Assembly: GCA_050084515.1 (NCBI GenBank)
Contig: CM114273.1
Location: forward strand, 30,442,001-30,506,000
DNA length: 64,000 nt
Direction of reading: 5' to 3'
From: Blasia pusilla
Lineage: Eukaryota > Marchantiophyta > Marchantiopsida > Blasiales
Shown here: positions 1 through 11,325 of the stretch, piece after piece
How the letters are laid out: the number at the start of each line of letters is the position of its first letter
Numbering within the stretch: position 1 is the stretch's first letter
Translations under genes and position numbers: made by a program
The notes under the pieces: generated by a model
What the model was told of the DNA's origin: nothing
Database searches by the model: none
What the model saw: only the letters and a program-made list of their open reading frames with translations

Positions 1-81
1 TTGAGGGAGACGTCGCGCGATAAGGCTGGGATGGCTGCTCAGATACAGCAGCTACAGCTGTAGATTGTCGCTATGGCGTTG

Positions 82-400
82 TGATTCCGGAGTGCAACCC
101 CTCATGTTGGGGAAAGCGGCAATCAGAGGATTGGGCTTGACGAGAGCCGATGTGGAGCGTTGTCCATTCCGGATACATACATCCTTGGATGTAGTGAGTA
201 CCACACAATATATCACCCGATAGGAGGTTGTGGTGAGGATTCACCCCGGACACCTTACAGATGAGTCCATGGTGCGAGCCAAGGCGATAGTGAACGATGC
301 AGAGTCCTACGACGTCTTGGTTGGTAGAGCAGTGTTGTACTCGATGGGGATTTTCCTTGGATTATTGGGATGAGTCAGCATCTTATAGACCAGGATGATA
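82..400 (+). pseudogene. retropepsin-like aspartic protease region of copy A, broken
   Basis: The DNA aligns base by base with the better preserved protease regions of copies B (29275-29578) and C (61842-62261), but shifted frames prevent continuous reading. In the relatives this block starts at the putative active-site strand and ends with a segment containing YNILVGG, reminiscent of the second hydrophobic-glycine motif of retroviral-type proteases. The product would cleave the Gag-Pol polyprotein. The protease call rests on position between gag and the downstream enzymes and on weak motif similarity. Confidence 0.5.
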
Positions 401-424
401 GTTAGGTGATGGGCGCCTTAGCTC

Positions 425-1760
425 ATTACCCGTTTGATTCATAGGTGCAGTGATCAAGCGACGGCCAGGAGAGATGGTGACCTTAGCAGCCTTTATCAAT
501 GCCATCACTTGGCCTAGTGATTTGATTGAGGGACATGTCCATGTAGAGGACATTCCCGTTCTTGACATTTCTATGGAGAAGAGTGTCATGGTAGCCGGAT
601 TTGTCTATGGAGGAGAGGTGCCACTTTGGGGCTCGATTGAGGAGCTTCAAGGCTTAATCATTGAGTATGTGCATACCGCGTGGAGCGAGACATTTGCACC
701 AGAGCGTGACGGGTGAGAGGAACCCGAGGTAGTCGAGAGTGCTACTATGACCCCTTCGGACACCACCCTGATTATGTGGTGCATCCTAGAGGAGGATATT
801 TGCGTGCTGGATCTCTTTGGAGGGATCAACATTTATTTAGCTACTATTTTGTAGGCAAGAGTGCATGTGTAGCAGTACCTATATGTGGAGATTGATGATG
901 TTGCGAGGCGCTCTTAGGTTCACTTCACCATGTGGCGTAGTTACGCCTCCGTTTTACCGACTTGTTGTCTACATCCGCTATTCAGGGATACTAGAGTTCT
1001 CTACCGAGGGACATTTCATTCTTGGGGGCGTAGGATTTGGAGCTGGTAGGGGCCATAGATTTAGTTATTGCTGGTTCGCCATGTTAGGGCCAATCGAGTA
1101 GTGGACGAGGTAGCTAGTTAGCTGACACTCGGTCTAGGTTGTTTTGGGAGATGATGCGGATCTTGCGATATTTACAAGAGCATCAGTCTCGTTCTCCATC
1201 ATACATTCTAAAGAATGTGCCAATTTTGGGCGATTCGAGGTCCCACGTGGTGACGAGTGCACATCAGGTACGCGAATGGATCGGCCCGACAGTATTTTTG
1301 GATGCGGTGAGTGTAGGTTTACGAGCACATCGCCCGCGTCTTTGTTGGTGGACCAACTTGGTACCACATGAGGTGTTACCGAGGGCATATGCGTGAGTGG
1401 GGCGCCCCTCCCAGTTGTTGGTGGATTCCATATTGGATCCGGGCCATCGATCACAGGTAGTGAGGCACGATGATTGACCGCCGTTGACTGTGGTCAATAG
1501 GATTGGCATGCCACAAGCAGCCTTTTCCACATTGGTGAGTTTTCTCGCTTCCTATACATTCAAGGAGGCCGAACTTGGCTTGGTTTGGGATGACCAGGCA
1601 CAACGGTTGGTGGAGCCCAACGCCGATGAGCGAGAGTGAGCGATGGGGTTTTCCACAGTAGTGACGGCAGTACCGTCACTATCAGAGGTATCATGACATC
1701 ATGTCTTGGGTCAGGAAATGGACCTAAACTGCTTGTCATGGATTTTCAGCTTAGGAGTAG
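425..1760 (+). pseudogene. DNMT3-like C5-cytosine DNA methyltransferase domain in gypsy polyprotein (copy A, degenerate)
   Basis: An N-terminal linker of about 110 residues (450-800) precedes the catalytic domain. Motif I reads VLDLFGGIN at 804-830 (S-adenosylmethionine binding). A motif II-like YVEIDDVARR lies near 885-915. Motif IV with the catalytic Pro-Cys reads AGSPC at 1070-1084. Motif VI is KNV at 1211-1219, where copy C keeps the usual ENV. Motif VIII is RPRLCWWTNL near 1330-1360. Motif IX/X-like segments follow at 1614-1650 (EPNADERE then MGF) and 1699-1745 (LGQEMDLNCLSWIF). The sequence between motifs VI and VIII (FLDAV followed by HRPRL..WWTNL) resembles DNMT3-type enzymes more than DNMT1 or CMT. 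Known chemistry is methyl transfer to carbon 5 of cytosine. Several stops and frameshifts make this copy inactive. Confidence 0.85.
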
Positions 1761-1764
1761 CTGA

Positions 1765-2110
1765 GCAACATCGTTTGAGGATGCGACATATCAAAGTTGT
1801 TGCGTTGGTGAGCCCCATGCCTACCGAGACAGTTCAGGCAGTGGTTGGGGGCGAGACCGAGGAGATCGACACACCAGGGATGATGGAGAGAGACACCCTT
1901 AGACTTTTTGGAATTTTTGCAGGTACGCCAAGAGACGGTAGCCACAACATTGAGGGTGGTTTTGGGTACTACTCATGGAGATTAGATTTTGTAGTTGGCT
2001 ATAGGAGAGCAGTCGATTCTATTTTCCGAGACGAGGTTGCACCATAGCAATCACCTACACCCGCGCCGAAGAGTCCTACCGTAGTCACGATGGAGATTTG
2101 GGAGCCAAAC
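1765..2110 (+). other. methyltransferase to reverse transcriptase spacer of copy A
   Basis: An open stretch runs from motif X of the methyltransferase to a stop near 2047. It contains VALVSPMPTETVQAV and later FVVGYRRAVDS, and both have counterparts in copy C. No known domain is recognised. It may be a polyprotein linker or cleavage region. Confidence 0.4.
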
Positions 2111-2129
2111 ATGGGTCCTAAGTTGACAA

Positions 2130-3085
2130 GAGGAGAGTGGTGCTACATACATCAGTTCTTGAGGAGTTATAGGAGCTCTTTTGCATGTAGCATGCAGGAT
2201 TTGGGTATGTTGAAGGGTCCATGGATCCGCATTGAGTTGTCGAGTGACACGCCGACCTTCTGACGACCCTATAGATACGGTGACATGGAGAGGGCTCTAA
2301 TTTAGAGAAGGTTCTTGGACTTGGTTGGAGCAAGACTAGTGGAGATATCGCATGGAGAGTATGCATCTGCCACTGTCATGCTCGCCAAGAAGGATGTGCA
2401 TGGCAACTGGATAGATATGCGGATGTGTGGAGATTACCGACCTATCAATCGGTAGACGAAGTCCGATAGGTATGCCATGCCCACTCGTGAGGAGATCTTT
2501 GATGTGATTGGGCATGCAAAGGTCTTCAGTTCATTGGATTTGCAAGCCGGATACCATCAGCTGCCTATCATATCCAGAGGACAGGCAGAAGATGACATTT
2601 TGGGGCATCGATCCTCACGGAAAGGATTGTTTGTACCAGTGGCGGTTCTTACCATTTTGGTTGAAGAACACCCGATTGAGTTTCAGAGAGTCGTGGATAG
2701 GATCTTGGTAAGTCTGGATTTTGCTAGGTGTTATATTTATGACATCATAGTCTTTAGCGCCACGGTTGAGGAGCATGAGCGACATCTAGAGGAGGTGTTT
2801 CGACGATTGCAATTACATGGGCTGAAGCTATATCCAGGCAAGTGCAAGTTCTTCAACAACCAGATTGAGTACTTGGGTCATACGATATACCCAGGGGGGC
2901 TTGGTGTGGAGCAGATAAAGGTAGAGGCTATTTCACGCATTCCACGCCCTACAGATGTGAGTCGAGTTCGTGCATTCATGGGATTGGCGAACTTCTATCA
3001 ATGGTACGTCAAGGGTATGTTAAGTTTGATTGCAAAGTCGCTAACCTTGCTGACCAAGGTGGATCAGGAGTGGCACTAGGGGGAT
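2130..3085 (+). pseudogene. Ty3/gypsy reverse transcriptase, copy A (broken)
   Basis: RT motifs are readable: CGDYRPIN near 2430, SLDLQAGYHQLPI near 2530-2575, and the palm motif at about 2730-2750, which reads CYIYDIIVF so that the first Asp of the catalytic YxDD is replaced by Tyr. It continues through YPGKCKFF and EYLGHTI, typical of gypsy RTs. In-frame stops at 2261-2263, 2303-2305, 2453-2455 and 3077-3079 correspond to CGA or CAG codons in copy C. The enzyme would copy element RNA into DNA. Confidence 0.9.
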
Positions 3086-3475
3086 GAACATGAAAAAACA
3101 TTTCAGCTGCTCAAGGACAGATTGACGTCCACGCCCATATTGAGGAGATCGATCAAGGGGCATCCTTTCTAGTTGCATACCGATTGGAGCATGTTGGGGC
3201 TTGGAGCACTGCTCACCCAACATGACGATGATGGTAGGGAATTCGTAGTGGCTTATGCTAGTCGCTGAAAAAACGCTGCAGAGGCAAAGTATAGCTCGTA
3301 CAAGGGTGAGTGCTTGGCTGCGGTGTGGGTTGTGGCACAATTAAGGTGTTATTTATTCGGCAACTCCTTTACCATCATTAATGATCATCAACCACTTACG
3401 TGGTTGATGGAGTCCGACAAGCTTACAGGGAAGCTTACAAGGTACATGAGTACTCAACCAAGATGCAAATGGTTT
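3086..3475 (+). pseudogene. gypsy RNase H domain, copy A (broken)
   Basis: Directly follows the RT in the usual gypsy order. Readable motifs include DWSMLGLGALLTQHDD near 3182-3230, REFVVAYASR near 3238-3268, KYSSYKGECLAAVW, and HQPLTWLMESDKLTGKL near 3390-3440. These match RNase H-like domains of plant gypsy elements, which degrade the RNA strand during reverse transcription. Several stops interrupt it. Confidence 0.82.
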
Positions 3476-4580
3476 GAGCCATAACCCATTCTCAGGTCAG
3501 CGAGATGCGATTGGATCTCATTGGCATGGTGAGAGTAATGAGGAGTTGGTGTCAGGATGGCACGCGTTAGCCTATTTGGGCTTGTTGGTTATGGAGAGCC
3601 AGATTGCTAAGACTTTGATGGTGAGGTTTGATGGAGAGTCATTAGATCCAGAGGCCTGTGAGGAGTTGACAGGTGGCCAAGACATTCACGACGATGGAGT
3701 GGTCTTGGAGTACTTGCGTACTAGAAGCGTCGCAAGCATAGTGGGTGCTAGAGAGCGGGTTCCTTTCCTTCAACGAGCTAGACAATTTTGGTGGGAAGGG
3801 ACACATGTGTTGCAAGTTTGGGAGGACGATAGAGTGCGTGTAGTGCCTCATCCTTCGCACAAAGCACGTTTGGTGTGTCATGCCCATGAGCAGTTGGGTC
3901 ATTTTGGAGAGAAGCGGACATACAACTTGCTCCAGATATAGTATTGGTGGCAAGGCATGCAGACTGATGTTCAGTAGTTTGTTGCCAGATGCATGGTGTG
4001 TGATCAAGTCCGGGCATGATTCAATGCTTCAACTCCATAATTACATCCACTTCTGATCATAGGTTAAGGCTATAGATAGAGTTTATATTTTGCAAGACCT
4101 TTATCTTTGACGGAGCGCCATAGTCGTTATGTGTTGGTGATGGTTGAGCACTTCTCGAAGAGGATAGAGTTGGTTGCATTTCTTGACAAAGCGAGTGAGA
4201 GAGTAGCGTATGCCTTCCTAGATCGAGTGTTGAGTCATTATGGCACACTAGCTGAGGTGTTGACAGACCAGGGTACAAAATTTCGCGAGGAGTTTCAAGC
4301 CTAGTGTGATTACGCGCTTGTCAACCATCGCATCACTTTGCGAGATCATCTTGAGGCGGATGGACTCGCGGAGAGGGATGTGCAGACGATGAAGAGAGGA
4401 TTACGCAAGTATGGCTTACAAAGAGATCACCAAGGGGATTGGGATCTTCAATTGCCGTGGTTGGCGATGGGATACAAATTCAGCAGGCATGCATCCTTAG
4501 CGTCTTTCTCATCGTACTTTCTGCTTTATGGCCACGAGCCACATTTATCTACGACGATACAGTTGATCCAAGCTTAGCAA
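3476..4580 (+). pseudogene. gypsy integrase, copy A (broken)
   Basis: The zinc-binding N-terminus (HAHEQLGHF, then CMVC about 3880-4010) is followed by the catalytic core. VLVMVEHFSK lies near 4130-4160, the second catalytic Asp in VLTDQGTKF near 4257-4283, and the region of the catalytic Glu near 4365-4390 (LAERDVQTMKRGL). Stops fall between these blocks. The block ends abruptly near 4570, where sequence jumps to the PHD region, so the integrase C-terminal module seen in copy C has been deleted. Integrase would insert the cDNA into the genome. Confidence 0.87.
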
Positions 4581-4589
4581 TAATTCCTA

Positions 4590-4745
4590 CAAGCTTGCGA
4601 TGTATGTTGTGTGGTTCCGCTGGTGGTGCAACCAACATGCTAGTATATGATGGGTGTTCGAGAGGGTGGCATATGGCATATTTGACGTCACCTCTCACTA
4701 GGTTTCCTCACGGACGATGGATATGTCCAGATGTCAATAGAGTAG
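4590..4745 (+). pseudogene. PHD finger at the end of the gypsy pol, copy A (zinc ligands lost)
   Basis: The segment aligns with the intact PHD finger of copy C. It begins RCMLCG, keeps DGCSRGWH and ends GRWICP, but three Cys ligands are mutated: the third ligand is now Tyr, the Cys after the His is Tyr, and the last CxxC has lost its second Cys. PHD fingers are known as readers of histone H3 tails. This copy could not fold normally around two zinc ions. Confidence 0.82.
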
Positions 4746-5045
4746 ATAATTATAGATTCTTACTTATGTTTGTGATATGGATGACAAGAAGACGACTAAC
4801 GATGGGGCCACATGAGCACGCGACCTTTTTGCTCCTAGCGTCTTAGAGATGTATCACATGGTAGGTAGGGATAAATGGCTATTTGGAGGTAGAGGGACCT
4901 AACCACTAGCTAGGGGGCGATTGGAGATATTTTGGTACTTTTTGTCTTGTTGTTTGGATGCCATGAGTTAGCATGGGATCGTGCGTATTTGTGTATATGT
5001 TTGTTGAAAACGATGTATGTTGTGTTGCGATATGTGTGCGCACGT
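4746..5045 (+). repeat. 3' end of copy A with shared terminal module
   Basis: After a short 3' untranslated stretch, the 124-base module at 4922-5045 (TGGAGATATTTTGG to GCGCACG) closes the element. The same module ends copies B (31648-31770) and C (56970-57095), and also forms the last about 126 bases of the family-1 LTRs at 56236-56361 and 6945-7070. It is interrupted at its last bases by the solo LTR that starts at 5046. Confidence 0.7.
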
Positions 5046-6315
5046 TGTCGTGTTGAGAGTCTTTCTTCGAGCAAGGGCGGGCCTTCTAGCTGCGGTAGAT
5101 GCGGTCGATGCAAGGTGAACTCTCTAATAAGTTTTCCTTTTTCAATACAAAATTATGATGTACACTCTCCATTCTCTCACGACATGTATCACAAATGGAA
5201 GTGCCGAGGCGATCACTTCTTCGTAACATCGGACCCCGAAATTCCTAACTATAAAATCCCTATAAACTATTTTACGTTTGTACACGAGGAAGATAGCACA
5301 ACTAGTGTTAAACCCTACTTGACCAGGCCTATTGACATCCATGGATCGCTATATAAGGACATACAAAGTACAATCCCATGTCCTTCCATATGTGACGATA
5401 GGAAGAATCACCGGAGTTGGAGATTGCATGACCTGGTTCATGAACGCCTCCCAAAGTGATAAACTAAATAGCGAGTGAACCAAAGTGCCTATCTACAAAA
5501 GTACCTTGACATGGTAAGGATTGAAAGGAAAGTCGGGCACGGCTCGTGCTCCACCCCTATCCATGCTTGACACACATTCTCTACTCTCCTCAAGAATGGG
5601 TTTTTGAGAATTATTCTCCCAAGAGGGTAATCCACTCTCATTGGGGAAGTAACAAGCCAAAACTTCCGCTATTTTAGTATGACTAAACTCCTCTACGGTG
5701 ACAAACCTCTCATCCCCACACACACACACACCACACTCTAGAAATCTCTCAAAGAATAGACCATAATCAAGTTACTCTCCCAATAGGGGTGATCCACTCT
5801 CATTGGAAGAGCAAGCAATCCCAAAGACATACACTCAAGAGAGACACGAGAGACTCAAGATGTGGAATAGAAGGTGATGAACCCTTGAAGGTCCCTCCTC
5901 TTTATATACTCACAAGGGATCCACAAGAGTACGAAATAGAACTTATCTTATCTTGTGCCATATGGCTTCCTCCCAAGGCTTAGCCAATCACATTTTGACA
6001 AAAGTAGATTTCCTCTTATCTCTTCCAAAATATCCTCTTTTACCCACATGATATTTTCCAAATTACCCCAACTAATCTAGCCACCAACCAAGACTACTTT
6101 TGCTTTTCATTAAAGCAACTACTTTATTTTTATAAAGTCATCTTTTATTTATTACCTCCTTTTCCTAAAGTTGGGCCCGCATAAAAGAGGCACCATAAAG
6201 AGGTTTAAACATAAGAATCTCTTTTTTCTAAGCCAATTTACTTAATATTAATGAAACTCTATCTAACACTTAATGAAGAAGGAGTTTACACACTGGTTGA
6301 TTTTACTATACGACA
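5046..6315 (-). repeat. solo LTR, family 2 (1270 bp)
   Basis: On the minus strand it begins TGTCGTATAG and ends ACACGACA, giving the TG...CA ends of an LTR. It is bounded by a 4-base duplication ACGT (5042-5045 and 6316-6319). A second full copy with the same ends lies at 29886-31162 on the plus strand, where it is followed by an internal gag-like start. No coding domain is present. Short open frames inside it, such as around 4932-5459 and 5789-5983, are conserved only because the LTR is repeated. The LTR landed within the last bases of copy A. Confidence 0.83.
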
Positions 6316-6323
6316 ACGTCAAC

Positions 6324-7070
<747 letters not shown>

Positions 7071-7318
7071 CTCTTGACCTCCTGCAGCGGGTATAGAGCC
7101 ACTTACCAGAGTGGAAAGTCAAATATACCAAAAATGGCAACTTACCCAAAATAGTTAGTTTCTCAATATGGCTCCAGATGAACCAAAACGAAGGGGAAAC
7201 CTGCTCTCTCATATTACCCGTGGCCTCAACATGTCATCCTAAACCTCCTTAGGCTCTCCTCTTGTATCTCTGAAGGCGTTCTATTAGATCTCGCCGGTAT
7301 ATCCTAAAAGACGTGATA
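7071..7318 (-). repeat. inverted partial copy of family-1 LTR
   Basis: Read on the minus strand, this block reproduces the first 250 or so bases of the family-1 LTR, including the GATAGATC-like start (7303-7318 plus-strand complement) and the region encoding MREQVSPSF in both orientations. It abuts the plus-oriented LTR at 7070 directly, forming a long imperfect inverted repeat. Confidence 0.75.
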
Positions 7319-8160
7319 GGAAGGAGATTAATAAATGAATACTTAGTGGCATGAAAAGATTATAATTTATGCAAAAGAACATGGGAACTAGAAAGTTATC
7401 TCACTTTTTTTGAACATCGGTTAGATTAGATTGGTGTAGGCTTGGGTGTCTAAGGAAAGAACTTGGTGTGCTTGATGGATAACTAGTAAAACACAACTCC
7501 CCGAGCTGCTGACCACGTTTGGGTTGAGGGCCCAAATCAAGGGCCCAAGGGGTAAGATGGGGATGGTGGGGCTCCCCTAGAGAACCCCATAAGTAACTAT
7601 AGAGGAGGATACTCTCCCTCCCTATTCACTCAAGTCCTTGAACCAAGAACTAACCATGGTACGTATTTGGTTGTGTTTTAGGTTTGAGCTAGAGGACTCC
7701 AAGATGCACCTTGGGGAATTAATGAACACGCTCGGATATAGGTGAGTGACTCAAGGAGATTGGTCAAAGCTTGGTGAGGAGGCTTTGTAGGGAGACAATG
7801 TGCAATTGGGGAGACTCGACTCGATTAGCGCTTGGCGGCTTCTCGACTTCTTCAAGAAGGCGCAATCGGCTGAGTCTTTGGGACTCGATCTAAGTATTCC
7901 ACATGTGAAGCTCAAGGTTGAGAGTATTTCAAAGAAAATCTAGGAAAAGTAGAGGCTAGAGTCTACAACAAATTGCTATACAGATCCATTTGGCGAATTG
8001 ATATCCACATTTACTTGTCCTACAATACTACAAGCTTTATATATCATCTCTTAGATAAACCTTCCCCAAGTTTTAGTGAACCTAATTCTTCATGATGCTC
8101 TGATTTGAACTTGCATGAAAAAGAGCACTCGAGTCTACTATCCAGGACTCAATGTTTTCT
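7319..8160. other. no gene recognised
   Basis: This is AT-rich sequence without a convincing open frame or domain. I see no RNA gene or transposase fragment. Confidence 0.5.
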
Positions 8161-9989
8161 AGAGATAGACAAGGTTGCACGAAAACAAACTTGTTCGTCC
8201 ATGTGATGGACTTGCCACTTGCCTAAATAGTCCCATAACCGGAGCTTTTTGGTATCAAGGTTGTCCGTGCGGGCTTCGATTAAGGGTGGAGGTCAAGGAT
8301 TAGACAAGTGTGCGTGTTGCGGCTGTATAGCCTGCATCGATGCCACATGGCACGTACTTTTTGTGTCAAGCCAATACTATCCCAATGCAGGTTGAGTGCG
8401 AGCTCAGTTTGGCTTGGCTAAGCAGGCTCAATACAGGCCTCTACGCGCTCAGTGCGGTCTCCAAAATGTGTGGTGGGAATGGGTGATAGGTTGTTGGATT
8501 GAGTGTGGGATGTTTGAGCCCAAGTCTACAATGCGAGCGGGGCGGGCCTAGAATCCTAAATGCGGGCCACGAGAACCCGGGACCACACAGACATGCCCAT
8601 CCTAGGGCCGGATATAAATCTGCGGACATAGAGTTTTCCTATGTGGGACCTTGGCCCACACCTCATAAATTTTACAACCCTAAGTTAGAGCTAGAAATGT
8701 CATAGTTTATCACCTTTCAAATGTCATAAACTACAGGCTAGTTTTACAACCCCTTAGAGGAGATTAATTACTGCTTAACAAAGATGGTAGAGAATTTTTT
8801 TTGCTTCCCTTTGTCCATAATAAGGCTTTTTTATAGTAGGGGCGGTAAGAAAAAATTTCCTATTCGTAGGGGTGGTAGCTTATAAATGTATCTCTCTTAG
8901 ATGTACTTTTTTTTCACCTCCTTCCAATGGTGATAATTTAACTATATTGATAGGGTAGTAAACTTCATTAACCACCTCTTAGATCACAAAGATATTCAAG
9001 GTTGACATCTTGACGACCAGAAGAGGAGGTGGAAGTGGAGGAGGAGGAGCTCGAGAAACACAAACCTTGCAACCATTTCAAGGGCAAAGTGTTGTAGCAC
9101 CCTCATGGTGTTGAGTCCCATTTTGGGAATAAAGGGAGGAGGCCATTTATACCTATATTGATTAGAGAGGTACATTGGATGAGTTTGAGGAGTTTAGCGT
9201 ACTTGCAACTGTCGCTATAGCTTGTGGAGTACCATTCGATGTTGAGGGAACAAAACTATTATAGCAGATGAGCGGATTACACTTACAATCCCTCCACTTG
9301 AGCATTTGGAGAGGGGCACTCTTTGCATATACCAAGGAGGTGTTGAGCAACTAGGACTTGGAATAAAGTTTGACCATAGGCTTTGGTCATTTATAGGAAA
9401 TTTCGGATAATCCTCTCAACAAGTCTAAAGGACATTTTTCACTCATAGATACTTAAGTTATGACCATCTGGATCACTACAAGGTCCATTTGGAGAACCTG
9501 ATGAGGTAGAGGAGAACGTATGTGAGGAAACCATAGATGATGCTGATATATTTCCTCAATTGATGAGATCCTCCTTCTCACCACCTCCTACTATTAATGG
9601 CCATGAGTAAGACCTCCAAATAGGAGGATCAAGGACCTAAGGAAGGTAGATCTTTGGATACATATCCCACTACTCTCTATGGAATAAGTCAATCTTGGAG
9701 CCATCTGCATGGTCACACAACCACTCCCTTGTTTGAGGAATCTTTGTATAGTAGATAAATGTTTATACCTACCTCCATTTGTTAAAGGTGGAGTTTTTTA
9801 GGGTTTAGGTTTTTACCTATGTATAGAGATGGTAAATGCTATGATAGACTTTGTAAATGTTAAGGAAAATGGAACTTGACCCTTCAACAAATTGGTATAT
9901 ATGAATATGTAAGAGTAGGTATCGATAAACATACTATGCTTTCTTTAACAAAACCTTTTCTTATGCTTATTTTCGGCAATACTATTTAT

Positions 9990-11165
9990 TATCAACTTGC
10001 AATCAAGTCATGGAGAGACCAACGTGCATACAAATGCATTATTTAAGCTCTTGAGCAAAAAATTGCTCCCTCAACCAAATATACTTCCTCAAAACAAGGT
10101 GTTGAGAAGTATTGGAATGCAATACAAGGCAATTCATGAATGTCCCAATGGATGTGTCCTTTTCAGGAAGGATCACAAAGATCTTGATTATTGTCCCACT
10201 TGTAGTCGACGACGATGTAGAAAGCACATGCAAAGAGTGAAGTGCCCATGTAAGGTTTTGCATTGGTTTCCCCTTATTCCATGCTTACTTCATACATCTT
10301 GCTATCCAAACTTGGCGACTTTACAAACTTGGTATGGTACGAATCAGAGCACATATGATATGATTCACTTTGTATGAGATGGAACTGATGGGAAACCTAT
10401 TGATCAAATGTGGTTAGACTTTATCCATGACCCTTGCACGTCATGTTAGACTAAGCATAGCAATGGATAGCATTAACCCATTTTCCCTAATTTAAGACTT
10501 ACAACTCAATGTGGCCGATGCTCTTGATTAACTAGAACAATCCTCCATTGTATTCTTTTAAGGAAAGGCTATGTGTTTCTATTTCTCATCATTCCAAGAA
10601 CTTACAGGTCTTAATTCATCCCCTTTTGATTCAAATGTCTTAGCTTGTTTTGGTCATGCCTTTACACCATGGAGGACTAACCACCTTTTCATGTGGATTT
10701 TTTGGGGCGGCAAGGCTCAAAGCATACAAGCAAGGTGTCAAATGTGTACTTCAATATAGTAGTTGGAACCTCTTGCAAGAGTTGCAAGACATGTGGAAGG
10801 AAGTACATGCATATGATGCAGCTTCTTCTAACCATTCTTTGGAGGGGTTCAACTTGAAAGGAATGTTGTCTTGGAAATCCATGATTGGCAAGGCCTTTGC
10901 ATGTGTTCTAGCTTGAAGACTTCGGGGTATCCACCTTGTTTCAAGTGTGGCCCTAAATTGTATGGAGGCATTGAAGAAATTCAATTTTCATAAGCATGGT
11001 TGAGGGTTTACACTTGAGGACCTCTTGACGACTAAAACATCCAAAGCATGTGGTAATTGGTTTTGAACAACGCATCCCAAAAAAGTTGGAACCCAAGGGA
11101 GAATCATTATAACCCATGTAAGGTACTTTCCAACCCTAAATCCTTCAACATTATATGAAGGGCTC
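9990..11165 (+). pseudogene. CACTA (En/Spm-type) TNP2-like transposase, degenerate
   Basis: An open stretch at 9997-10377 contains KAIHECPNGCVLFRK followed by CPTC and KVLHWFPLIP. This is the conserved cysteine-containing start of TNP2-type transposases of plant CACTA elements. After a stop, further blocks in shifted frames continue the family pattern: WLDFIHDP near 10410, YNSMWPMLLI near 10500, the ELQDMWKEVHAYDA block near 10780-10820, FNLKGMLSW near 10848-10875, and a GYPPCFKCG cysteine motif near 10925. At least three frameshifts and several stops are visible. The intact protein would cut and paste the element. Confidence 0.75.
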
Positions 11166-11286
11166 TTTGTAAAACACAATGTCAATTGAAAAGCATCAAA
11201 ATAAGAAAACCAGAAGTTCTAGATTTCAAATTTAAGCTCCAAAAATTCACAAATCTTTTTCGAAAATCTATACTTATCCTACCATA

Positions 11287-11293
<7 letters not shown>

Positions 11294-11322
<29 letters not shown>
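11294..11322 (+). repeat. short (GA)n microsatellite
   Basis: About 14 GA units in AT-rich DNA, unrelated to the LTR tract at 6641. Confidence 0.93.

Positions 11323-11325
<3 letters not shown>

Larger units (their letters stand above)
1..5045 (+). mobile_element. Ty3/gypsy element copy A carrying a DNA methyltransferase and a PHD finger (degenerate, 5' truncated by window edge)
   Basis: Sequence similarity to copies B and C allows the order protease, methyltransferase, reverse transcriptase, RNase H, integrase, PHD to be read through many stops and frameshifts. The window begins in the linker after the nucleocapsid (positions 1-80 match 28464-28540 of copy B). About 740 bases present in copy B between that linker and the protease are missing here, and a few hundred bases between integrase and PHD are also missing relative to copy C. 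The 3' end is the 124-base module at 4922-5045, preceded by a purine-rich run at 4908-4920 that may be the polypurine tract. It is not functional, but it supplies an independent read of the methyltransferase domain. Confidence 0.88.
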
